Virus record (IMG/VR): IMGVR_UViG_3300030098_002230
Coordinates: 1-43,419 of that record
Direction: 5' to 3' (one strand)
Length of the DNA: 43,419 nucleotides
Source of the DNA: a virus
The notes under the pieces: model-generated
The model's input: the letters and a program-made list of their open reading frames with translations, nothing else
Told to the model about the DNA's origin: nothing
Databases searched by the model: none
Part shown: positions 7,829 to 14,535 of the stretch, one piece after another
How the letters are laid out: each line of letters begins with the position of its first letter
How positions within the stretch are numbered: position 1 is the first letter of the stretch
Translations under genes and position numbers: made by a program

Positions 7829-8824
7829 CTATACCTCCTTCGTGAGTTTTAATTGTTTTGCGTAATCTTCGAGTGGCACACCTAATTTTTTCGCTATTGC
7901 GACTTGTGAAGATGTGAGTTTCACAGTTTTGCGACCAGGTCTTACGCTTCTATTTGCTGAAGCCACCGACTGAACGGGTTTGGTCGTTCTATGTTGTTCA
8001 GTATTACCAAATTTATGCGGAAAGTCAACACGTATTCGTTTATCTATTTCCGTATAGTACTCGTTAGACTGAGGATCAAATCCTTCTTTTTCAACTAAAT
8101 CCTTGTGGATTTCAAAAGCTGTGAATGTCATAGCTCTATCTTGTCCAAACCAAGTGTTCTTAGAAGCCCAATCTTCGGCTCTAGGGTCTTGTCTTTGGTT
8201 AGTTGGTAAGTCTTTGGGAGTACTATCTGGTAATTTACCACCATCAGATAGTTTTACTTCTTCTCTACCTTCTTTAGCTTGCTCCAATTTCGCATTCTCA
8301 AACGCCAGTGTAGCAATTCTTTTATTAGCTTCGACTTGAGCTTTAGCATCTCCAGACTCAATAGCTGCAGCCAGTTCTCGTTCTGCTGCGCTTATTCCAG
8401 TCTTGATGTTAGCTTCAAATCTTTTTTGATAATCAGAGTCTATTTTAAAATATTTTCTCTGATCAGCTTTTCTTTGTTCTTCGATAGCTTTTGCGTATTC
8501 AGTGGCTGAATCCCTCTGCCTTTCTGCTTCACGCATTTTACGAGTTAGTTTAGCTATTCTTGATTGAACACCTTTACTGTACTCGGCTAGCTTATCGTCG
8601 TCTGGTTTTGTTTCTTCTTTAGCTGGTTCTTGTTCCGTGGTTCGTGGTTCTTCTTTCTTGTCTTCTACTATTTTTACTGTGGACTCTTTTTCTTGAGTTT
8701 CCACAACTGATTCATCTTTTTCTTCAGGAACATTAACTTCGGCTCCTGGTCCTGATGTATCAATATCAACCGTTTTCTGTTCTTTTTCTGCTATCGGTTG
8801 TTCTTTAGCATTGTCTGTTGGCAT
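7829..8824 (-). CDS. Scaffolding-like protein
   Basis: 331 residues. The first ~85 are very acidic and disordered (EEKDESVVETQEKES, TTEQEPAKEET). Residues ~85-200 form long charged coiled coils (RIAKLTRKMREAERQRDSATEYAKAIEEQRK). The C-terminus is basic (SVRPGRKTVKLTSSQVAIAKKLG) and suited to contact capsid subunits. Acidic-coiled-basic architecture and position upstream of the capsid genes are those of head scaffolding proteins. The acidic part contains one of the RTCCRTG heptad DNA repeats (8633-8653). Confidence 0.65.
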   Translation of the reverse strand: MPTDNAKEQPIAEKEQKTVDIDTSGPGAEVNVPEEKDESVVETQEKESTVKIVEDKKEEPRTTEQEPAKEETKPDDDKLAEYSKGVQSRIAKLTRKMREAERQRDSATEYAKAIEEQRKADQRKYFKIDSDYQKRFEANIKTGISAAERELAAAIESGDAKAQVEANKRIATLAFENAKLEQAKEGREEVKLSDGGKLPDSTPKDLPTNQRQDPRAEDWASKNTWFGQDRAMTFTAFEIHKDLVEKEGFDPQSNEYYTEIDKRIRVDFPHKFGNTEQHRTTKPVQSVASANRSVRPGRKTVKLTSSQVAIAKKLGVPLEDYAKQLKLTKEV

Positions 8825-8841
8825 AGTTTATCCTCCTATGG

Positions 8842-9294
8842 TTAATATGCGTGAATTAGACTTTTAGGGTCTTTCACGGTCGCCAATATTTCGTCATCAT
8901 TAAGAAGACGAATTTCCCCACCTTCAATTTGTAAACGCGATCCTGCGTAACGGGCAAAGACAACCCAATCGTTGACCTTGCACCACGGACCTTCTGGATA
9001 ACGTTCTTTATCGTTATAGCATTGTGGTCCCATGGCTAGAACTAAACCACATTGAGACGCCACTTGTTGGCGCTCCAAAGTTGTTTCAGTTACTAATACT
9101 CCCCCGGCCGTTTTCTCATCCATTCTGAATGGTAAAACGATCATTCTCCAACCTGTTGGTTGTGGAATCTGTTCTCGTTCTAATTTTTTTGGTTCTTTAG
9201 GTTCAGACGGTTTAACGCCTACTAATTTTTTATCTGGTAATTCTATTTTAGGTTTTTGGTTTGGTGTTGAGATCGACAATGTTTCTTTTTGCAT
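8842..9294 (-). CDS. GroES-like co-chaperonin
   Basis: 150 residues from the ATG at 9294, chosen because AAGGAG lies 5 nt upstream; an upstream ATG has no such site. Residues ~50-150 match the Cpn10 fold: GWRMIVLPFRMDEKTAGGVLV (strand, mobile-loop region), QVASQCGLVLAMGP, VNDWVVFARYAGSRLQI and LLNDDEILATV. Host GroES has the same order: IVL-P, GG-I/V, G-V-A-VG, GD-V-F, G-E-Y, ILA. The N-terminal 45 residues are an extra Lys/Pro-rich extension. It probably helps GroEL fold the capsid protein, as T4 gp31 does. Confidence 0.75.
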   Translation of the reverse strand: MQKETLSISTPNQKPKIELPDKKLVGVKPSEPKEPKKLEREQIPQPTGWRMIVLPFRMDEKTAGGVLVTETTLERQQVASQCGLVLAMGPQCYNDKERYPEGPWCKVNDWVVFARYAGSRLQIEGGEIRLLNDDEILATVKDPKSLIHAY

Positions 9295-9481
9295 TTGGCT
9301 CCTTATCATCTAGCAGGTTAGAGATTTCCTGACGCACTGATTCCAGTGCATTAATCTGACCTATTATATACTTATAAGTCTCCATATTGTCAACCCCTCC
9401 AGTCGTAATTGACATAGAAAGAGATTGAATTCTTCTTTCAAGGGCTCTTTTTAATTTATAAACTAATGTTTCTGTATCCAT
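9248..9481 (-). CDS. Small helical protein
   Basis: 77 residues, MDTETLVYKLKRALERRIQS..., two amphipathic helices joined by a short TTGGVDN loop. It overlaps the start of the GroES-like gene by 47 nt, so the two are probably co-translated. I have seen such proteins in marine phage head modules but know no function. Confidence 0.55.
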   Translation of the reverse strand: MDTETLVYKLKRALERRIQSLSMSITTGGVDNMETYKYIIGQINALESVRQEISNLLDDKEPNAKRNIVDLNTKPKT

Positions 9482-9500
9482 ACTACTTTCTTAAATAAGA

Positions 9501-9782
9501 TTACATCTTTCCCATTTTAAAACCGGGATGGTTATAATACTTACCATAACTCGGGTTTGCTACTTCTGTTCCTCCTAAATTTCCATGTACATAACTTCCA
9601 ATGTAAGGTTCTGAAACCCCACCAGTTGCCATTTTTTTTCTTTTCTGGGCCATTTTTTTGAATGTCTTAGCAAGAGCTTTAGCTCTACCTGTGCATCCAG
9701 GTTTTGTAATCGGAGTACACTTTCCTTTAGTGCCTCTTTTTTTAATAGATTTATTTACTTTCTGAATCCAGTTCTTAGACAT
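9501..9782 (-). CDS. Basic protein with Cys pair and GG motif
   Basis: 93 residues, strongly basic at the N-terminus (KKRGTKGKCTPITKPGCTGRAKALAKTFKKMAQKRKK) followed by MATGGVSEPYIGS and a Gly/Tyr-rich tail. The two cysteines and GG motif recur in basic late proteins of related phages. It could bind DNA in the head. It is one of six consecutive small basic proteins. Confidence 0.55.
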   Translation of the reverse strand: MSKNWIQKVNKSIKKRGTKGKCTPITKPGCTGRAKALAKTFKKMAQKRKKMATGGVSEPYIGSYVHGNLGGTEVANPSYGKYYNHPGFKMGKM

Positions 9783-10144
9783 TAATCTTTTTCTTTAATT
9801 TCTCTTGGACGGTATTTCCCTGTAGGTTTACCTTTATAATCCGTCCATTCGTCAGCTTGCTTTGTAGCTTCCATGTCTTTTAAAGTTTTTTTACCTTCTT
9901 TAATTTGTTTTTCAGCTTTATCAACTTTGTCAATACGTTTAACGTACATATGGGTTCTAACTTGGTTAGCTCTCTCTTTTGCAGATCCACGAACATAAGG
10001 TGGTATTTTACCTGATAAAGGTTTAACACCTGTAATCGTTTTTCCTCTTTCACCTTTAGCTATTCTTCTAGCACGTTGTGCACTTTTAATTTTTCCAAGG
10101 GCTTTCCCCCAACCTCTTTTTGCTAATCCTACTATACTACCCAT
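9782..10144 (-). CDS. Basic late protein
   Basis: 120 residues from the ATG at 10144, which overlaps the stop of the upstream gene (TAATG); the frame extends three codons further to a TTG. Very Lys/Arg-rich (KIKSAQRARRIAKGERGKTI, KIDKVDKAEKQIKEGKK). No enzyme motif. A DNA-condensing or internal head protein is conceivable. Confidence 0.5.
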   Translation of the reverse strand: MGSIVGLAKRGWGKALGKIKSAQRARRIAKGERGKTITGVKPLSGKIPPYVRGSAKERANQVRTHMYVKRIDKVDKAEKQIKEGKKTLKDMEATKQADEWTDYKGKPTGKYRPREIKEKD

Positions 10145-10677
10145 TACTTCCAACCTTTCTTAGCTAATTTAGGTTTGCCTTTTATAAGACCACCTTTTTT
10201 GTATCCTCTGTTTAATTCTCCAATAACTCTTCTTTTTTCAGCTCTATCTGCTGCATCAGGATGTCTTCTAGCATCAATTCTACCCATTTCTTCTAATAGG
10301 TTAGCTCTGCCACCTATGTTATGTTCTGCTCTACCACCTTTTTTAAATGGTGTTGCATCAGGTTTATCTGTTTTTATCATTTCTTTTACTTTTTTCCAAT
10401 TTTTACGACTCCTAGGGCCCTGCATACCAAGTCTTGGAAAGTTTACTTTGTTTCCTGGTCTGTCATACTTATTTATAAAAGCTCTTTTATCTTGTGAAGT
10501 TGCAAATTCACTAGCTGCAAACCCTTTGTCTTCGTCAAATTTTTGTTTAGCTTCGTTCTGTTGTCTTAGCCGAGCTTCGGACTTTGAACCCTTTGGTCTT
10601 GGTCCACCATATTTTCTAATTTCCTTCCTAATCGCTTCTTTTCGATGAGGAGGAATTTTACGGTCGGTTGGTTGCAT
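10144..10677 (-). CDS. Basic GG-motif late protein
   Basis: 177 residues, rich in Lys/Arg: RKIPPHRKEAIRKEIRKYGG at the N-terminus, then KFDEDKGFAASEFATSQ, then GGRAEHNIGGRANLLEEMGRI and YKKGGLIKGKPKLAKKGWK. The repeated GGRA/GGLI elements are shared with TerL and the two large virion proteins. Function unknown; internal virion or assembly protein inferred from place and charge. Confidence 0.5.
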   Translation of the reverse strand: MQPTDRKIPPHRKEAIRKEIRKYGGPRPKGSKSEARLRQQNEAKQKFDEDKGFAASEFATSQDKRAFINKYDRPGNKVNFPRLGMQGPRSRKNWKKVKEMIKTDKPDATPFKKGGRAEHNIGGRANLLEEMGRIDARRHPDAADRAEKRRVIGELNRGYKKGGLIKGKPKLAKKGWK

Positions 10678-10685
10678 AAATCTCC

Positions 10686-10910
10686 TTAAGCTTTATTAAT
10701 TTTTTGATTAGGTCTTTTGCCCCATTTTCCGTAAGATTCATCTCTACGATCTTTCATAGATTGTTTCTTACCAGATTCTTTTCCAGTTCTCATACCTAAA
10801 GATTCATCTTCTCTATCTTTGTAGCCTTGTTTCTTTTTCTTAGAAACAGATTTACCACCTTTGTAAGGGAATCTAGATTTATAGGGTCTTGTTCCAAAGT
10901 CGTTTCTCAT
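10686..10910 (-). CDS. Small basic late protein with internal repeat
   Basis: 74 residues, about one third Lys/Arg. A short internal repeat is visible: KDREDESLGMRTGKESGKK and KDRRDESYGKWGKRPNQK, each built on KDR-DES-G. Likely a nucleic-acid-binding or internal head protein. It overlaps no neighbour; 8-nt gap to the next gene. Confidence 0.5.
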   Translation of the reverse strand: MRNDFGTRPYKSRFPYKGGKSVSKKKKQGYKDREDESLGMRTGKESGKKQSMKDRRDESYGKWGKRPNQKINKA

Positions 10911-10918
10911 ATTACTCC

Positions 10919-11098
10919 TTATGTGTAGAATTTAGTTTTTTTTCTACGGTTAGCCATTACCTTACCACAACCCGTTGCTATTGCAACCTTTGTCGGTAAG
11001 ACTTTTCCACCTTTGCTATACTCTTTTTCCCATCTCTTTGCAATATCTGGAAGATTAGCATGCATATATTTTCTTTGCTTTTCAGATACGAAAGGCAT
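10919..11098 (-). CDS. Small late protein (MPFVSEKQRKYMHAN type)
   Basis: 59 residues, too short for usual ORF cut-offs but clearly coding: it fills the gap between two late genes exactly, its ATG overlaps the upstream stop (TAATG) and its C-terminus is followed by the next Shine-Dalgarno. The N-terminus MPFVSEKQRKYMHANLPDIA is a block often seen in phage late operons. It continues KRWEKEY and a basic tail. Function unknown. Confidence 0.65.
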   Translation of the reverse strand: MPFVSEKQRKYMHANLPDIAKRWEKEYSKGGKVLPTKVAIATGCGKVMANRRKKTKFYT

Positions 11099-11340
11099 TA
11101 TTTCTTATTACCCGGATCCGCAGTAGCTATTCCAACTCCTGCCGCAGGGGATAATTTTAAAATACCCTTAGTTCTTTCCCAAGCTTTATTTCTCTTAACC
11201 TTATCTGTAGGGGAATGTTGTCCTCTTACAATTTGAGATAACATTTTTTGAGATTCTTTGTTGGCCCATTTGTCTGCCTTTTTGCCGAATTTTTTTAAAA
11301 CTGCTCCTAAACCTCTTTTAGCTATTCCTAATCCAGCCAT
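11098..11340 (-). CDS. Small basic late protein
   Basis: 80 residues, MAGLGIAKRGLGAVLKKFGKK..., with an amphipathic basic N-terminus similar in style to the 120-residue protein at 9782-10144 (SIVGLAKRGWGKALGKIK). The shared AKRG-G--L-K pattern suggests the two are distant paralogues. A C-terminal Ala/Gly stretch (SPAAGVGIATADPG) follows. Role unknown. Confidence 0.55.
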   Translation of the reverse strand: MAGLGIAKRGLGAVLKKFGKKADKWANKESQKMLSQIVRGQHSPTDKVKRNKAWERTKGILKLSPAAGVGIATADPGNKK

Positions 11341-11729
11341 TATTTCTTGCCACCGTTCCTGAAGACTTGAGTTCCTTTAATTCCAAAAATGCTCGCTACG
11401 ACCAAAATCCACAAATTTGTAAACCATGACGGGAGCGACTGGAAATACTCAAAAAAGAGTTTTACCTTTTCCATAGCTGCCGGATCGTCTGACATCACCG
11501 CCCACATTAAAACTATGATCGGCGCCGAAATAATGACAAGGACAAATTCGTCCTTGTAGTCGTTTTGACGGGCTTCTAAAAGTTTGCCCTGGTAAGATTC
11601 TTCACCTCGAGCCATACGCTCTGCATGCATAAGCTGTGCATCAGACATAGCCATTTTCGTCTTCTGACGATTGGCGTAAATTTTACTGCCTGCTTGTAAT
11701 GCTATCTTTGCTAAACTAAACCATGCCAT
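11340..11729 (-). CDS. Holin-like protein (3-TM GTA-holin type)
   Basis: 129 residues. An N-terminal amphipathic segment (AQLMHAERMARGEESYQGKLLEA) is followed by DYKDEFVLVIISAPIIVLMWAVMSDDP, a membrane segment, then EKVKLFFEYFQSLPSWFTNLWILVVASIFGIKGTQVF, a second membrane region. This arrangement, with KDEFVLVI-SAP and GIKGTQVFR, matches the three-TM holins of gene-transfer agents and many alphaproteobacterial phages. It would permeabilise the inner membrane for lysis. It is encoded within the head module, far from the endolysin. Confidence 0.65.
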   Translation of the reverse strand: MAWFSLAKIALQAGSKIYANRQKTKMAMSDAQLMHAERMARGEESYQGKLLEARQNDYKDEFVLVIISAPIIVLMWAVMSDDPAAMEKVKLFFEYFQSLPSWFTNLWILVVASIFGIKGTQVFRNGGKK

Positions 11730-11745
11730 AGTATTCCTTTAAAAT

Positions 11746-11777
11746 GTAGGATATACGCGCAACGCGCGCAAAATTTT
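11746..11777. repeat. 32-nt dispersed repeat, copy 1
   Basis: The 49-nt gap between the 75-residue gene and the holin gene holds a 32-nt sequence starting GTAGGATATAC that recurs at 42300-42331 with 28 of 32 identities and no gap. Its core forms a short GC-only hairpin (CGCGC and GCGCG on the minus strand). It could be a phage-specific promoter, RNA-processing site or protein-binding site. Confidence 0.6.
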
Positions 11778-11778
11778 C

Positions 11779-12006
11779 CTAGTACCAAGTTACAGTTTTA
11801 TTTTTATCTTTAAGCATTCGCTTAGTGCCTTTAATTTCGTTTTTATCACCTTGAGCGATATAAACGCCTTTTCCTCTAAAGCTTGACGCACCTTTTGGAT
11901 CGATGTGTAAGTTTTGAGGAGCCACTGCGACAGGATCGGTTTTATTTAAGGAAACACTTCCTTTTCTACCAATTACTGCTTTGCTTGCTTTTTCTAATTT
12001 AGTCAT
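11779..12006 (-). CDS. Small late protein
   Basis: 75 residues: MTKLEKASKAVIGRKGSVSL..., with a central PKGASSFRGKGVYIAQGDKNEI that looks like a small beta-hairpin unit. It has a good Shine-Dalgarno (AAGGAG) and lies between portal and holin-like genes. No family recognised. Confidence 0.5.
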   Translation of the reverse strand: MTKLEKASKAVIGRKGSVSLNKTDPVAVAPQNLHIDPKGASSFRGKGVYIAQGDKNEIKGTKRMLKDKNKTVTWY

Positions 12007-12025
12007 AATTACTCCTTGTTATAGA

Positions 12026-14527
12026 CTACCTTTTAGGACCTTTCAAGGTCTTTACGTCTTTCCTTTTCATCTGGTCCGAATAAAGCTTAGCTGCAGTGGT
12101 CATCTCTGTTTTAGCCATTGCAGTGTTTGCTCTAAGTTCTGCTAATTCTTCATTTTGCTCTAATTTGTCATCCGTTATATCTCTATTTTGAACCAACTTA
12201 GCTTTATCTAGATTAATTCTAGCTTCAGTTTCCATTTCTTTTCTTTGGTTTTCCATAGCTTTTAGATCCACTTCTCTAGCTTTAATTTTAAGTAAAGGAT
12301 CATGATCAAATTGAGATGTAATTCTTTTCTCTTCCTTCATAAATTCTTCAGTCATCTCTGCAATTAATACAGCTTTTCTAGCTTCTATCATCTGAGAGAT
12401 TTGTTGAAACTTTTGTTGAGCTTGTGGATTACCCATAGCTTGTTGTTGAAGCATAGGTAATGTTTGAAGTTCCTCTGCAAATTCTAATTGAATTTGTTCT
12501 TGAGCCATTAAGCTAATGTGTTCTAAACAGTTCTTTTGTAGTGCCGCCATGACTGGTGGATTATTTCTAACCATATTAGTTGCCATAAAATTTAAGTGCG
12601 AAGTAATATGTGCTCTGTGATCCTGACCTGGAAAAGCTTGGAAAGGTTTCATACCTAACGCATCAATGTTTTCAATCGCTGGATCTTTTGGTAAAGGCGG
12701 AGGAGGTGGTGGTAATATTTGATCAATATTTTTAACTCCTATTGCTTCATACATTTTTCTATAAGCCATATATAAATTATGCATCTGAGGATTGGACATT
12801 GCTAACTGTAATTCAGTTTGTGCCATACTCACTCTTTGAGACATGGAAAATATATTTGGGTCTGCTACCGGTAATACATCTACTCTCTCATCAAAATCTT
12901 TTTGTTTAACTAATCTTGAAGCTCCTACAACATCGTATGGATATTCTGGTGGCAGATAAGTTTTAAAAACTTCTGCTAATAGTTTAAATTCTTGTTTCAT
13001 CGCTACATACAATCTTTTGTGTATAGCTGACATAACTCTAGATCCTCTTTCAAGAAGAGCAATAGTTGTTCCTACAGCAGCTTGTTGATTTCCTTCGCCC
13101 ACTTGCATATCAGCAATGGCTGCAAATCTCTGTCCTGCTTGAACTACAATACCCATCAACTGTAATAAAGTTTGTGATGGTTCTTTGTATGGTAAATTAT
13201 AAAATGATTCTTTTAAGCTTCCACCCGGTGCATCAACATCTCTCCATTCACCTGGCTGAATAGATTGAGCATCGTCTTGTACACGTACTCCTCTCTGTTT
13301 AAACCCAGCTGGTAAATTAGAAAGTGTTCCTGCATCTAATAATTGGCGGAGAGCAGCCGTTGCAGTTCTGCTCAACCCGCCAATCATGTGAATGAGTCCA
13401 AATCCGTAGAATCCAAGTCCTGGCAGAAATTTAAAGTGGACAAAATATTGGATCCGTTTCTTCAATGGATCATTGGGCGCAAAGTTCCTTCTTATCGAAA
13501 GAACCTTTTGACTACCTTGTTCGATTGTTACGACATAAGGTAATTTTATTCCTGACGGTTCACCCGTCTGAGGATTTTGGTCTTCAAAACCTTCTAGGTC
13601 TAAATTTACATGACACTCAAAGAGAGTATACATCTGTTCATTTCTAGTGGTTCGAGTTGTTCCTTCCAGTTTTCTTTCCGCTTCTTCCACTTTATCCTGT
13701 GGAGGCGTTCCTGGAGGAGTTAATTCTATATCTCTATAAAATCCTGAAACTTGTTGTTTTCTTAAATCGTTTTCTGAAGTTTTAATAATATGGATAACGG
13801 CTTCTGCATCATCAAGAGATGTAGCTGTGTAAGGTACCACTAGATCATCTGCGGGTACAAATTTAGAAACAGCTCTTCCTAATAATTCATCGTAATAAAC
13901 TTTTTTAAACGTAGATCCAGCTAATGGTAAATGAAATAACATTGAATCAAATTCAGGTTCGTATTCTTTCATTTGATCTATGAGCTGGTAGTTCATAAAT
14001 TCTTTTACCCTCTGTGCTTGTTGCATCCTTTGAGGATTGGATGCACCAATCACTTGGGTTCTCACCGGACCATCCGCAGGCAATAGTTCCTTGTAAGCTT
14101 GCGCTTGAAACTGTGTGACTGCTTCCGCTAAAACGGGATGCGTAGCACCACTTGCTCCTTGGAATGGTTGTGTTCGGTTTTCGTATTTAAAACCTAATAA
14201 ATCTAGACCAGTCACATAAGCTTGTTCCCAGTCTTTTCTAGAAGATTTATAATCTTGGTAATCTCCTGCTAGTTTTAATCCAACAGGATCTAAAATATCG
14301 TCAGGTAATATATCTGCTAAGTTATCGAAGTGACTTTCCGTTCCCGGAATATTTAAATTGGCGCTTGGGTCAAAATCGACCGTCGCTCCGCCATCTGGTT
14401 CAGGTGTAACTTCTATAGGACCTTTAACTTGTTCTTCCGTAACATCAACTTCCAATTCTCCTGGTTTAGGAGGAATCGGTTCAGGTGTAATATTCGGGAG
14501 TCCTTTATCTATTCGATTATCTGCCAT
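12026..14527 (-). CDS. Portal protein (P22-like)
   Basis: 833 residues, far larger than HK97-type portals and the right size for the P22/SU10 group. An acidic, proline-rich N-terminus (~70 residues) precedes DYQDYKSSRKDWEQAYVTGLDLLG and the wing/stem regions. IHMIGGLSRTATAALRQLLDAGTLSNLPAGF is the clip/crown-proximal segment typical of this family. Long C-terminal coiled coils (AQEQIQLEFAEELQ, KAREVDLKAMENQRKEMETEARI) match the helical barrel. It forms the dodecameric DNA gate bound by terminase. A run of nine prolines/leucines (LPPPPPPLP) around residue 600 links the two halves. Confidence 0.85.
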   Translation of the reverse strand: MADNRIDKGLPNITPEPIPPKPGELEVDVTEEQVKGPIEVTPEPDGGATVDFDPSANLNIPGTESHFDNLADILPDDILDPVGLKLAGDYQDYKSSRKDWEQAYVTGLDLLGFKYENRTQPFQGASGATHPVLAEAVTQFQAQAYKELLPADGPVRTQVIGASNPQRMQQAQRVKEFMNYQLIDQMKEYEPEFDSMLFHLPLAGSTFKKVYYDELLGRAVSKFVPADDLVVPYTATSLDDAEAVIHIIKTSENDLRKQQVSGFYRDIELTPPGTPPQDKVEEAERKLEGTTRTTRNEQMYTLFECHVNLDLEGFEDQNPQTGEPSGIKLPYVVTIEQGSQKVLSIRRNFAPNDPLKKRIQYFVHFKFLPGLGFYGFGLIHMIGGLSRTATAALRQLLDAGTLSNLPAGFKQRGVRVQDDAQSIQPGEWRDVDAPGGSLKESFYNLPYKEPSQTLLQLMGIVVQAGQRFAAIADMQVGEGNQQAAVGTTIALLERGSRVMSAIHKRLYVAMKQEFKLLAEVFKTYLPPEYPYDVVGASRLVKQKDFDERVDVLPVADPNIFSMSQRVSMAQTELQLAMSNPQMHNLYMAYRKMYEAIGVKNIDQILPPPPPPLPKDPAIENIDALGMKPFQAFPGQDHRAHITSHLNFMATNMVRNNPPVMAALQKNCLEHISLMAQEQIQLEFAEELQTLPMLQQQAMGNPQAQQKFQQISQMIEARKAVLIAEMTEEFMKEEKRITSQFDHDPLLKIKAREVDLKAMENQRKEMETEARINLDKAKLVQNRDITDDKLEQNEELAELRANTAMAKTEMTTAAKLYSDQMKRKDVKTLKGPKR

Positions 14528-14535
14528 TTAAACTC

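Noticed and set aside
8979-8991. Reverse-oriented heptad copy
   Set aside because: GGTCCGTGGTGC on the minus strand has only one full RTCCRTG unit and no second in register, so it was not counted as a repeat locus.
10175-10648. Long antisense ORF (157 codons, plus strand)
   Set aside because: It is the complement of the basic late gene at 10144-10677; hydrophobic composition results from the Lys/Arg-rich codons opposite.
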